NCBI GenBank assembly: GCA_012514775.1
Contig: JAAYZQ010000195.1
Span: forward strand, 1 to 11,455
Direction of reading: 5' to 3'
Length of the DNA: 11,455 nucleotides
Source: Anaerolineaceae bacterium
GTDB taxonomy: Bacteria > Chloroflexota > Anaerolineae > JAAYZQ01
Position 1 is the first letter of the stretch. Every line of letters starts with the position of its first letter. The position numbers and the translations under genes are program-made. The notes beneath the pieces were generated by a model, which worked only from the letters and a program-made list of their open reading frames with translations, did not search any database and was not told the DNA's origin. This document shows positions 1-7,516 of this stretch, in pieces.

Positions 1-1
1 C

Positions 2-754
2 GAGCTGGGCCACGGCCAGGAAGCGCTCTCCGCGGCGCGGCCCATCGAGCCGCTGACCTACCAGGTGGATGCCTTGTTGTCCCTGGCGCCTCACCTCTCC
101 CTGCCCTGGCCGCGGGAGGCCCTGGACATAGCCGCCGAGCTGGGCCGCCACGGCGCCCCCGTTGCGGCGCGCATGGCCCTGCGCCTGGCCGAGCTGGGCG
201 AAGCCGAAGAAGGATGGCGCGCCGCCCTTGGGATCGAAGGGGAGCGCTGGCAAGTGGAGGCGATAGTAGGGCTGGCGCCCTACCTCCCGGCGGGGCGTCG
301 TGAGACCGCCTACGCCCGCGCTCTGGACGTGGCTCGCGGGCTCTCGAATGCGGGGGAGCGGCTGGGGGTCCTGGCCGGGATGGCGGGCCAACTGCCCGGC
401 GATCTTGGGTCCGCTGCGCTGCGAGAGGCCCTCGGCGCGGCCGTCGAGCTGAAGGAGCGGTCTGACGGCGCTCCGCGGCGTCCCGGCCAGCGAGCGTCGG
501 CCACGCCCCTGGCCATCCTGGCGGAGCCCCTTGCCACCCTGGCCGCCGGCCCCGACGCCGCCCGCGCCCTCCGCGAGATCTGGCTGGCGAATGGGCAGGG
601 TGAGCGCCTGCTGGGCCTCATGGGCCGCCAGCCCCGCCCCACGACGCTCCTCGAGTTGGCCGTCCTGGCGCCGCTCCTTGCCCGCCTGGGCGGCCCCGCT
701 GCCCCCGGCGAAATCCTGGACGCAGTGCAGCAGGTGGCGCGCTGGTGGCCGTGA
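2..754 (+). CDS. C-terminal part of an alpha-helical repeat protein (5' truncated)
   Basis: The frame is open from the first base of the window, so the 250 residues seen are the end of a longer protein. A GTG at 65 is an internal Val rather than a convincing start, because the same type of repeat continues upstream of it. The chain is rich in Ala, Leu and Arg and is built of imperfect helix pairs of roughly 33-40 residues, marked by variants of L-A-P-x-L-P (LAPHL near 25-30, LAPYLP near 85-90, AGQLP further on). They degenerate towards the C-terminus. Repeats of this sort occur as C-terminal sensor or scaffold arms of STAND/NACHT ATPases and CHAT or WD40 proteins in Chloroflexota and cyanobacteria, so a protein-binding role is the best guess; no catalytic motif is visible. 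It converges on the phosphatase gene with only 3 bp between the stop codons. Confidence 0.6.
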   Translation, partial: ELGHGQEALSAARPIEPLTYQVDALLSLAPHLSLPWPREALDIAAELGRHGAPVAARMALRLAELGEAEEGWRAALGIEGERWQVEAIVGLAPYLPAGRRETAYARALDVARGLSNAGERLGVLAGMAGQLPGDLGSAALREALGAAVELKERSDGAPRRPGQRASATPLAILAEPLATLAAGPDAARALREIWLANGQGERLLGLMGRQPRPTTLLELAVLAPLLARLGGPAAPGEILDAVQQVARWWP

Positions 755-757
755 GGG

Positions 758-3091
758 CTAGGCCTCGCGCCGCACGGCAACGATCGTGATGTCGTCGAAC
801 TGGGGCAGGCTGCCGGCGAACTGCTGCAGTTCTCCGAGAAGCCGCTCCTCCACCTCGCCGGCCGGCCGGCCAGCCAGCTCGCGGAGCAGGTCCACCATGC
901 GCGCGACGCCAAAGCGCTCGCCCGTGGGGCCCAGGGCATCGGGAACGCCATCGGTGTAGAGGAGCAGCAGCCCGCCGCGGGGCACGTTGAGGATGGTGTG
1001 CTCCCAGCCGGGGTCGGGCACCACGCCCAGGGCGATCCCCCGCCCCGACAGGGGTTCTTCCTGAACCTCTCCCCCGGCGCCCTGGATCAGATAGGGGGGT
1101 GGGTGCCCGGCGTTGCAGTAGGCCAGGGTGCCCCGCTCCGGGTCCAGGATGCCGTAAAAGAGCGTGACAAAGAGCCCCGAGTCGCTGTCGGCCAGCAGGC
1201 GCTCGTTGACCGCCCGCAGGGCCAGGTCCGGCCGCCCGGGGTAGTCGGCGGCATAGGTCCGCAGCAGGGTGCGGGTCAAGGTCATGTACAGGGCCGCGGC
1301 CAGTCCCTTGTCCGTCACGTCGGCGATGACCACGCCGAGCTGCCCGCCCGGTAGCGGGATCAGGTCGTAGAAATCGCCCGACGTCTCCCGGGCCGGCTGG
1401 AGCCGGGCCGCGATCTCCCAGCCGGGCAGCTCGGGGACAGAAGCGGGCAGCAGGCTGGTCTGCATGCTGCCGGCCAGGGCCAATTCCTGCCGGCGCACGC
1501 CCACGGCCTGCAGGGCACGCGCGGCCTGGGTAAGATAGCCGGCCAGCTGCAGCTCGCGCTCGCGCTGGTGCACAGCGCGCCCGTCCATCAGGTCGGTGCA
1601 CAGCATGACCACGCCCACCGGATGACCGCCCGCCGCCAGGAGGGGCATCGCCCGCCAGACGTAGCGCCCACCCTCCGGCCCTCGCAGGGCGCGTGCCTGC
1701 CGGAAGGCGCGCGCCTCCAGCCGGTCGGCCTGCATGGGCATCTCGGCGCTGAGCAGCGACTGGCTGTCGGGCCGTTGGCCCACCTGGGCCACCAGCCGCA
1801 GCCGGTTCTCCTGTACCTGGGCGACCCACACCCGCGCCTCCACGACGCCAAAGGCCGCCGTCAGCCCGCGGGTCATGAAATGGGCAGCCCGGGCCACGTC
1901 CTCGGCCGCGTACATCGAGTTGATGGTCGCCGGCAGCAGGTCCTCTCGCGAGTGCTCGTTTCCCTGGCGAATCCCGGCTTCCAGGTAATCGAGCGCCAGG
2001 TCCCAGCGGCCCGACATGGCCAACAGATGGCCCACCCGGCCGGGGTGAAAGTGCCTCTCCAGGAAGCGCTGGTAGACCTGGTTCTTGATGCGATAGCTGT
2101 GCCCGCCCACCGGTTCCACCACGCCGGTCAAGTGCAGGGGATCGACGTCCGGCGACAGGGGCAAGGGCAGGTCGGAGCGCAGCACCGTGCCGTGGGCCAG
2201 GAGTAGCAGAATGCAGCGTAGCAGGTCGGGGTCGTCTTCGATGACGTGGACCGCTTCTTGCAGGGGCGCATAGTGATAGACGTCGTCGCGCAGGAACTCG
2301 GCCACCACTTGCTGCACCTGCGCGGCACGCAGCCGCGGCGGCGCAAGGTTCAGGCTCAGGTCGACGCACCGCTGGCACAGGCGGCGGATCAGGTACGGAT
2401 CGCCGTTGGCTGCCAGCAGCAGGCGGCGCCGGGCCTTGCGCGACACCAGGACGCGGGCCGCGGCCAGCTCCTCGGCAATGATCGCCGCGCTTCGCGCGCC
2501 GTTGAGGTCGGCCAGAAAGATGCGGCGCGCGATCCCTCGAAAGGGCGACGATTCGCCCACCGTCAGCGCCGCCAGGCTCAGGGCACCGGACACGACGGCG
2601 ACCACTCTCTGATCCTGGCCCTGTTGGTCCATGAACGCGGCGCGCAGCGAGGTCAACAACGCCTCCACCAGGTCGGTGGGCAGCGCCTCCAGGTGCTCGA
2701 GGATCAGCACGAGGTCGCGCTCCAGCCGGTGGACCGCCTCGGCCAGGAAGGCGCGAAAGACGGCGCTGCTGGCCGTGCCTACGGGCGGCAGCTCCAGCGC
2801 CAGCCCGGTGAGGGGCTCGACGCGCCCGGCAATAATGCGCATCAGCGCGCCGAAAAAGCCGCTCAGCGTCGACGTCTCGACGGCGTATAGATCGACGTAC
2901 ACGCAGGTCCAGCGCAGCGGCCCCGAGAGCATCTGCTCCACGTAGCGCAGCAGCACCGTCTTGCCTGACAACCGCGTGCCCAGGAGCGCGCAAAAGCTCC
3001 CTTCCTGGACGGTCCGCACGATTTCGTTGACGGCCTCCAGGTTGTGCCGGACGACGGCGGGAGCCTCCGGCGGGACCTCCAACCAGGTCAT
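758..3091 (-). CDS. AAA/STAND-like ATPase fused to GAF and SpoIIE-type PP2C phosphatase
   Basis: A 777-aa predicted cytoplasmic signalling protein. Residues 15-245 form a P-loop ATPase domain: Walker A G38-T45 (GTRLSGKT), a Walker B-like LVLILEHLE at 127-135, and a GDPYLI motif at 230-235 typical of AAA-like/STAND ATPases. A winged-helix-like segment follows to about 350. A GAF sensor spans about 385-530. The SpoIIE/PP2C domain at about 540-777 has every metal-binding motif: GDFYD 572-576, ADVTDKG 590-596, AGHPPP 661-666, YTDG 712-715 and FDDIT 765-769, so Ser/Thr-phosphoprotein phosphatase activity is likely. The ATPase Walker B lacks the usual D-E pair (E132-H133 instead), so hydrolysis may be weak or lost. 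ATG at 3091 is chosen because it overlaps the upstream stop as ATGA and follows a GAGGAAGG SD; the frame stays open upstream to 4474, but that part is antisense-like shadow of the neighbouring gene. Last gene of the operon. The phosphorylated target is unknown. Confidence 0.88.
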   Translation of the reverse strand: MTWLEVPPEAPAVVRHNLEAVNEIVRTVQEGSFCALLGTRLSGKTVLLRYVEQMLSGPLRWTCVYVDLYAVETSTLSGFFGALMRIIAGRVEPLTGLALELPPVGTASSAVFRAFLAEAVHRLERDLVLILEHLEALPTDLVEALLTSLRAAFMDQQGQDQRVVAVVSGALSLAALTVGESSPFRGIARRIFLADLNGARSAAIIAEELAAARVLVSRKARRRLLLAANGDPYLIRRLCQRCVDLSLNLAPPRLRAAQVQQVVAEFLRDDVYHYAPLQEAVHVIEDDPDLLRCILLLLAHGTVLRSDLPLPLSPDVDPLHLTGVVEPVGGHSYRIKNQVYQRFLERHFHPGRVGHLLAMSGRWDLALDYLEAGIRQGNEHSREDLLPATINSMYAAEDVARAAHFMTRGLTAAFGVVEARVWVAQVQENRLRLVAQVGQRPDSQSLLSAEMPMQADRLEARAFRQARALRGPEGGRYVWRAMPLLAAGGHPVGVVMLCTDLMDGRAVHQRERELQLAGYLTQAARALQAVGVRRQELALAGSMQTSLLPASVPELPGWEIAARLQPARETSGDFYDLIPLPGGQLGVVIADVTDKGLAAALYMTLTRTLLRTYAADYPGRPDLALRAVNERLLADSDSGLFVTLFYGILDPERGTLAYCNAGHPPPYLIQGAGGEVQEEPLSGRGIALGVVPDPGWEHTILNVPRGGLLLLYTDGVPDALGPTGERFGVARMVDLLRELAGRPAGEVEERLLGELQQFAGSLPQFDDITIVAVRREA

Positions 3092-4584
3092 AGACCTTCC
3101 TCTTTGACCTTTCGGAACAAATAATCGAGATCGTAGGATTGATGGAGGACCTTGGTAAAGACCGGCGAGGTGAAAAAGAACTCCCGGCCCTTCTGGTGCA
3201 GGACGCCCGCCAGGGCCAGAACGCTGGTCGCCTGGTCGATCTCGTCCTGGGGCAAGACGATACCCCGCTTGCGCAGCGCGGCGTCGAGAAAGGCCGGCGA
3301 AAAGCCCTTGCGCGGCTCCTCCGAGGCCATGAGCACGGCGTAGACCAGGGCCTTTTCCCGGTTTTCGGTATTCTGCATGAACGAGGTGAGCAGGTGGCTC
3401 TTGAAGCCTTCGTCGCCGTAGACGTCGATGAGGCTCTCCGGGCCGATCTCGCGCTTGCCGACGAGATCGAGCTGGCGGAGCAGGATGGTGCAATAGTACT
3501 GGATCAGGTTGGGCTGGCCGGCCGTCTCCTCGTAGATGCGGGCCACCACCTCTTCCTTGTTCCGGATGCGGACCCGCAGGTTTTCCATGGGGGTCTGGAT
3601 CAGATCCTGGGCCTGGCGCCGGGTGAACTCGCTGAGGCGGATCTCCTGGGCAAAGTTGTAAAAGGGCGAGTCGAGGAGATATTGCTCGCGCATCGCCTCG
3701 CGAAAGCCGGCCATGATGTACTGGCACGCCCCCTTGTTGGCCGAGGCGCGCAGCATGCGGAACAGCTCCCAACTGCCCCTCTGCATGATGACCAGGTTGT
3801 CGATCTCGTCGAGGAGAAAGATGATCTTGCCCTTGGATGCCCGGGCCATGCGCTCCAGGAAGTCGGGAAAGAAGAACACGTATTTCTGCATGTGCAGCCG
3901 CGGCAGCTCCCGCGGGTTCAACTTGCGCACCACCTCGCGCACGTAATCCTCGGTGCTCAATAGGTCGCTGCATTCCAGGTAAACCACCTGCGTCGGGTCC
4001 TGGGCCTGGCGTAGCAGGCGCTCCACCTCGCGCAGCAGCGAGGTCTTGCCGATGCGCCGGATGCCGAGGATGGCGTGGTTCGTGTCGGGGTTGCTCACCA
4101 CCCGCGAGATCTCGTACTCGCGACCGAAGAAGCGGCTGCCGGTGACAGGTGCCCGCGTCTCGTAGGGCGCCAGGTTCGAGATGGGCACCTGGGCCGAGAT
4201 CAGGTCCAGCAGCTCGCCGCTGGGCCGCCGGGAGCCCACGATTCGCTCCTGGTCTTCCTTGCCACAGACCACCAGGTTGTGAAGGGGGCTTTCCACGTAG
4301 CGGCGCAGGGGCTCGCCCTCGCCTTCCAGCAGCACAAGGACGATCTGCCGGCTCAGGTTGCGCTCGCGCATGACGTCGGTCAGGCTCTGGACCAGGTGCT
4401 GCGGCGTCGTGTCTTCCAGGTCGGCCCGCTTGACCCACACCACGGGCGTGTTGTCTGTCAGGCGCAATTTCCACGACGAGAGGTCGACACTGAACAGCTC
4501 GTAACCCAGCGCCGGCTTGCCCTGGCGCACGCTATAGCCCAGATCCTCGCTCAACAGACGCAGAAGTGGAGGCCAATCTTTCAT
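3088..4584 (-). CDS. AAA/STAND-type ATPase with unknown N-terminal domain
   Basis: A 498-aa ATPase. After a roughly 140-residue alpha/beta N-terminal domain I do not recognise comes a complete NTPase core: FFGRE at 152-156 (the entry motif of this family), Walker A GIRRIGKT 174-181, Walker B IIFLLDEID 254-262 with intact D259-E260, a sensor-like MAGFRE at 291-296, and an AGQPNL motif near 355-360 just before a helical lid. Residues about 400-490 look like a winged helix ending in a strand-helix unit (FFFTSPVF). No signal peptide or membrane segment is visible. ATG at 4584 is preceded by TAGGA, which overlaps the stop codon of the peptidase gene 8 bp upstream. The 3' end overlaps the phosphatase start by 4 bp, implying coupled translation and matched amounts of the two ATPases. 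Family knowledge: such proteins act as nucleotide-dependent switches or scaffolds. The specific role is not known. Confidence 0.85.
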   Translation of the reverse strand: MKDWPPLLRLLSEDLGYSVRQGKPALGYELFSVDLSSWKLRLTDNTPVVWVKRADLEDTTPQHLVQSLTDVMRERNLSRQIVLVLLEGEGEPLRRYVESPLHNLVVCGKEDQERIVGSRRPSGELLDLISAQVPISNLAPYETRAPVTGSRFFGREYEISRVVSNPDTNHAILGIRRIGKTSLLREVERLLRQAQDPTQVVYLECSDLLSTEDYVREVVRKLNPRELPRLHMQKYVFFFPDFLERMARASKGKIIFLLDEIDNLVIMQRGSWELFRMLRASANKGACQYIMAGFREAMREQYLLDSPFYNFAQEIRLSEFTRRQAQDLIQTPMENLRVRIRNKEEVVARIYEETAGQPNLIQYYCTILLRQLDLVGKREIGPESLIDVYGDEGFKSHLLTSFMQNTENREKALVYAVLMASEEPRKGFSPAFLDAALRKRGIVLPQDEIDQATSVLALAGVLHQKGREFFFTSPVFTKVLHQSYDLDYLFRKVKEEGL

Positions 4585-4592
4585 GTCGGTTC

Positions 4593-5951
4593 CTACCGGG
4601 CCATGACCAGGTCGTAATCAGCCATGATGTGCAACACCCGCCGGGCCACGCCGGCCGACATCCCGGCTCGCGAGGCCAGGCGATCGATCGCCACCCATTC
4701 GCCGGTGGGCGGCAGCCAGTCGTACAGGTCCCGGGCCAGGAGGGCAGTCTTTTGCTCGCCCACAAAGCACGCCGACACCCGGCCCGGTTGCGAGCGCAAC
4801 AGGCGTTGCAGCCTGCCGTCGGGCGCCGCCACGGCCTGGATGCCCGAGCGGGCCACCTGTCGCGCGGAGAACCAGGAGCTGCTCGCTACCGGCACGTTCT
4901 TGTAGTGCTCGTGCCAGTCGCCCTCCGAATAGGCCAGCCTGCCCCCCTCCACGACGGTCCTGCCGTCGACGAGGAGCCCCGTGCCGCGCGTCACCAGGTC
5001 GCAGTGGATGCTGGCCTGCACCGTGCCGCCCAGGAAAAAGCTGGATCCGAGGGCCACGTGCGCCGTGCCCGCCGCCTTTTCGTCCAGGAGCATGTTGCCT
5101 GTCAGGCCCTCGACGGCGGGGTTCAGCCCCACCCCGATCTCGGCCAGGTTGCCCCAGTCCAGGTCGCCCACGGCCTTCGCGTGGCGGATCTGGGTCTCGG
5201 CCAGGTGCCGGGCCACCGGGCCGTCCTCTGGCTCCATGCGCGACAGGCGCCCATACTGAAAATGGAGGACGATCTCCTGGCCCGGCCCGATGACCAGGCC
5301 CGGAATGGAGCCATCGACGACGACGCTGCCCGTCGCCGTACCCTCCAGGGGAGCGATGTAGGTTTCGCCCGAGGGCACGTTGCCCCAGGCCCCGTCGGTG
5401 ATGATCCCGTCGCTGGCCACGGGCAGCCGCTGCCAGCTCCCGATGTCCGCCTCCAGGCGGTGAGTGACGCCGGCTGGTGTCCGGGTGATGAGCTCCAGGG
5501 TCTGCCCGCGGGCCAGGGCCACCTCCAGGTCGTGGCAATCGCTCACCAGCCTGTCGCAATCCACCTCGGCCAGCTTGAGCGCGTCCAGGTTGGCCCCGGG
5601 CATGTGGCCGATGCGTGTCCGCGCCGTCCAGTTAGTCTCCAGGAACCACTCGCGGAACGGCTGGCAGTCGGGCGCACCGTTCACGCACACGAGAATGGCG
5701 CGGGCCTCGCGCACAGCACCCTGGGCGAGCAAGCTGAGGTCGCTCTGCAGCGGAATGCGCCGCTGCACGGCTGCGGGCACCAGGATGGTCGTGTGGGGAA
5801 CCAGCAGGCTTTCGGCCGCCGCGGCGATGGCCATCGCCGCCTCGACCGTCGTTTCGTCCGCCAGGATCACGAACTGCTGCCCGGGCTCCAGGCCCAGGCA
5901 ACGCCGCACGAGCTGGCGGGCACCGGCGTGGCTGTCAGGATCGCCAGACAC
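4593..5951 (-). CDS. M29-like metallo-aminopeptidase with C-terminal helix-turn-helix-like extension
   Basis: A 452-aa protein. Residues about 10-338 match the thermophilic (M29, aminopeptidase T/S) leucyl aminopeptidase family: WGNVPSGE 189-196, IAPLEG 199-204, LAEIGVGLNP 269-278, TGN..LDEK 284-292, GTAHVALG 295-302 and HCDLV 316-320. E196, E271, H298, H316 and D318 are candidate dinuclear-metal ligands, so removal of N-terminal residues from peptides in the cytoplasm is the expected reaction. The residue seven after H298, a conserved Tyr in characterised members as I recall, is Phe305 here. The last ~114 residues are extra; 418-450 reads as a winged helix-turn-helix (AIDRLASRAGMSAGVARRVL). 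Start: GTG at 5951 has AAAGGAG four bases upstream, whereas the longer frame from 6050 begins with low-complexity residues and no SD. First gene of an operon with two ATPases, read from the promoter at about 6062-6091. A non-peptidase regulatory role is possible. Confidence 0.8.
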   Translation of the reverse strand: MSGDPDSHAGARQLVRRCLGLEPGQQFVILADETTVEAAMAIAAAAESLLVPHTTILVPAAVQRRIPLQSDLSLLAQGAVREARAILVCVNGAPDCQPFREWFLETNWTARTRIGHMPGANLDALKLAEVDCDRLVSDCHDLEVALARGQTLELITRTPAGVTHRLEADIGSWQRLPVASDGIITDGAWGNVPSGETYIAPLEGTATGSVVVDGSIPGLVIGPGQEIVLHFQYGRLSRMEPEDGPVARHLAETQIRHAKAVGDLDWGNLAEIGVGLNPAVEGLTGNMLLDEKAAGTAHVALGSSFFLGGTVQASIHCDLVTRGTGLLVDGRTVVEGGRLAYSEGDWHEHYKNVPVASSSWFSARQVARSGIQAVAAPDGRLQRLLRSQPGRVSACFVGEQKTALLARDLYDWLPPTGEWVAIDRLASRAGMSAGVARRVLHIMADYDLVMAR

Positions 5952-6012
5952 AGGTCTCCTTTCGATCAGGCCCTGGCGCCCATCCGCGGGCGCCCCACCC
6001 CCCAAGGCCTCC

Positions 6013-6030
6013 GGCACCCTTGCCGGTGCC
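6013..6030 (-). other. Leader hairpin upstream of the peptidase operon
   Basis: GGCACC (6013-6018) and GGTGCC (6025-6030) form a perfect 6-bp inverted repeat around a 6-nt loop. It lies in the predicted untranslated leader, about 60 nt before the GTG start. Flanking TCCGG and CCGGA could lengthen the stem with a bulge. It has no T-run, so it is not a classical terminator. It may be a structural leader element or chance in GC-rich DNA. Confidence 0.3.
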
Positions 6031-6061
6031 AGGCCGGACCTGAGCATCATTCTGGCCTGGT

Positions 6062-6091
6062 ATTATATCATCATGTTCGCTCTTTTGACAA
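6062..6091 (-). promoter_or_regulatory. Sigma70-type promoter of the peptidase-ATPase-phosphatase operon
   Basis: On the minus strand, TTGTCA (6091-6086) is separated by 18 bp from a perfect TATAAT (6067-6062), which is preceded by TGA as in an extended -10. Transcription would start near 6055, giving a leader of about 100 nt before the GTG at 5951. It stands back-to-back with the promoter of the CNNM-family gene; the two -35 boxes are 11 bp apart. Confidence 0.72.
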
Positions 6092-6100
6092 CTGCAAGTT
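6090..6100. promoter_or_regulatory. Small palindrome between divergent -35 boxes
   Basis: AACT-GCA-AGTT is a perfect inverted repeat of 4+3+4 bp. It sits between, and partly overlaps, the opposed -35 elements of the two divergent promoters, a position suited to a shared operator. The arms are short, so this is only a candidate site; no regulator is identified. Confidence 0.25.
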
Positions 6101-6102
6101 CG

Positions 6103-6131
6103 TTGACAGTATCGCGGCCCTGTGATATCAT
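6103..6131 (+). promoter_or_regulatory. Sigma70-type promoter of the CNNM/CorC-HlyC gene
   Basis: A perfect TTGACA (6103-6108) is followed, after 17 bp, by TATCAT (6126-6131) with TGA directly before it (extended -10). Transcription would start near 6138, leaving a short leader before the AGGAG SD at 6149-6153 and the ATG at 6160. A second TTGACA lies at 6085-6090, 18 bp upstream in direct orientation, without a matching -10. Confidence 0.75.
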
Positions 6132-6159
6132 GATCACGCGCCTTGTATAGGAGAGTGGC

Positions 6160-7464
6160 ATGAATTCAATAGCCTTCGAGTTGTTTGTCCTCGCGCTGCT
6201 GATCTTGGCCAATGGGCTCTTTGCCATGTCCGAGATTGCCGTCGTTTCAGCCCGCAAGACCCGCCTGCAGCAACAGGCCGAGGAGGGCGACAGGCGAGCC
6301 CGCGTCGCCCTGGACCTGGCCAACGCACCCAACCAGTTTCTGGCCACCATCCAGATCGGCATCAGCCTCGTGGGCGTCCTGGCCGGAGCCTTTGGTGGGG
6401 CCACTGTCGCCGCCAAGCTGAGCGGGGCCCTGGACGACGTGCCGCCATTGGCACCCTACAGCGACGCCATCGGCGTCGGCGTGGTCGTCCTGGCCATCAC
6501 CTACCTGTCCCTCGTCATCGGCGAATTGGTGCCCAAGCGCCTGGGCCTGAACAACGCCGAGCGCGTCGCGGCCGCCGTCGCGCCTGCCATGCGCGGCCTC
6601 TCGCGCCTGGCATCGCCCATCGTCCGCCTCCTCGACTGGTCCACCGGCGCAGTGATGCGGCTGCTGAGGGTGCGCACCGAGGAAGAGGAGCCCGTGAGCG
6701 AAGAAGAGATCAAGCTCATGATGCGCCAGGGCACAAAGGTAGGGGTCTTTGAGCCCGAAGAGCACGAGATGGTGATGCAGGTCTTTCGCCTGGCCGATCA
6801 GACCATCAATGCCATCATGACGCCCCGGCCGGAGGTGGTCTGGCTCGACCTGGATGATCCGCCCGAGGAGACGCGGCAGTTGATCGCTGGCGGCGGGCAT
6901 TCGCGCTTTCCCGTGGCCCGGGGCGACCTGGACCACGTCCTCGGCCTGGTGTATGCCCAGGATCTTCTGGCCCGTGCCATCGAGGGCGCTCCCCTGGACC
7001 TGGAGGGGCTGGTGCGGCCGGCCCTCTTCTTGCCCGAGAGTGTCACCGCGCTGGACGCCGTGGGGCGCCTGAGGGAGACGCGCTCCGACGCCGCCCTGGT
7101 CATCGACGAATTCGGCGGCTTCCAGGGCGTGGTGACCACGTACGACATCCTGGAGGCCATCGTCGGCGACCTGCCGGGGGCCGGAGAGGAGATCGAGTCA
7201 GAGGCCGTGCAGCGCGAGGACGGGTCGTGGCTGCTGGACGGCATGCTCTCCGTCGACGAGCTTCGCGACGTCCTGGCCCTGGCGCAACTCCCCTACGAGG
7301 GCAAGGCCCACTACCAGACCCTCGGCGGCCTCGCCATGGTTGCCCTGGGCCGCATCCCCAGCACCGGCGACCGCTTTGACTGCTGCGGCTGGCGCTTCGA
7401 GGTCCTGGACATGGACGGGCACCGCGTGGACAAGGTGCTTGCCAGCCCGCAGGAAGAAACCTGA
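6160..7464 (+). CDS. CNNM/CorC-HlyC family membrane protein with CBS pair
   Basis: A 434-aa protein with the full architecture of the bacterial CNNM / 'hemolysin C' family. A DUF21 membrane domain covers about 1-170, with hydrophobic segments near 4-28, 60-85 and 103-121 and the motif GELVPKRLGL at 121-130. A tandem CBS (Bateman) domain spans about 215-340, with MTPR at 220-223, SRFPV at 248-252, VIDEFGG at 314-320 and a T-x-x-D-I ending at 330. The CorC_HlyC domain lies at about 346-428. Family members are implicated in Mg2+ (and Co2+) transport or homeostasis, with adenine nucleotides sensed by the CBS pair; the 'hemolysin' label is historical and should not be taken as toxin activity. The ATG has an AGGAG SD six bases upstream and its own strong promoter. 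The gene is monocistronic and ends before a hairpin-rich spacer. Confidence 0.92.
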   Translation: MNSIAFELFVLALLILANGLFAMSEIAVVSARKTRLQQQAEEGDRRARVALDLANAPNQFLATIQIGISLVGVLAGAFGGATVAAKLSGALDDVPPLAPYSDAIGVGVVVLAITYLSLVIGELVPKRLGLNNAERVAAAVAPAMRGLSRLASPIVRLLDWSTGAVMRLLRVRTEEEEPVSEEEIKLMMRQGTKVGVFEPEEHEMVMQVFRLADQTINAIMTPRPEVVWLDLDDPPEETRQLIAGGGHSRFPVARGDLDHVLGLVYAQDLLARAIEGAPLDLEGLVRPALFLPESVTALDAVGRLRETRSDAALVIDEFGGFQGVVTTYDILEAIVGDLPGAGEEIESEAVQREDGSWLLDGMLSVDELRDVLALAQLPYEGKAHYQTLGGLAMVALGRIPSTGDRFDCCGWRFEVLDMDGHRVDKVLASPQEET

Positions 7465-7472
7465 CCCCCCGG

Positions 7473-7497
7473 CCCCCTTCCCGACACGGCAAGGGGG
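7473..7497. terminator. Hairpin just downstream of the CNNM gene
   Basis: CCCCCTT (7473-7479) and AAGGGGG (7491-7497) form a 7-bp perfect stem with an 11-nt loop, beginning 9 bases after the stop codon at 7464. No U-tract follows, so termination efficiency is doubtful. It may act together with the larger hairpin at 7517-7548. Confidence 0.35.
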
Positions 7498-7516
7498 AGT
7501 CGCGTGCCGAGTTGCC

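Noticed and set aside
618..2993. Very long minus-strand open frame (791 codons) overlapping the phosphatase gene
   Set aside because: It lies in another frame of the same strand and its translation is a Pro/Gly/Arg/Ala-rich string without domain motifs, whereas the 758-3091 frame carries all ATPase, GAF and PP2C motifs.
3092..4474. Possible N-terminal extension of the phosphatase fusion to a 1238-aa protein
   Set aside because: The upstream part is low-complexity and lies over the ATPase gene in another frame. The ATGA overlap and the SD place the true start at 3091.
5952..6050. Upstream extension of the peptidase to an ATG at 6050
   Set aside because: The extra 33 residues resemble leader sequence containing a hairpin, with no SD before 6050, while GTG at 5951 has AAAGGAG at the right distance.
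4566..6125. 519-codon plus-strand frame antisense to the peptidase gene
   Set aside because: Its translation is His/Gln/Arg-rich with no motifs, and it would read through the divergent promoters. It is a GC-rich shadow of the M29-like gene.
6160..7464. Hemolysin toxin
   Set aside because: The DUF21-CBS-CorC_HlyC architecture indicates a CNNM-type ion-homeostasis membrane protein; the hemolysin name is historical.
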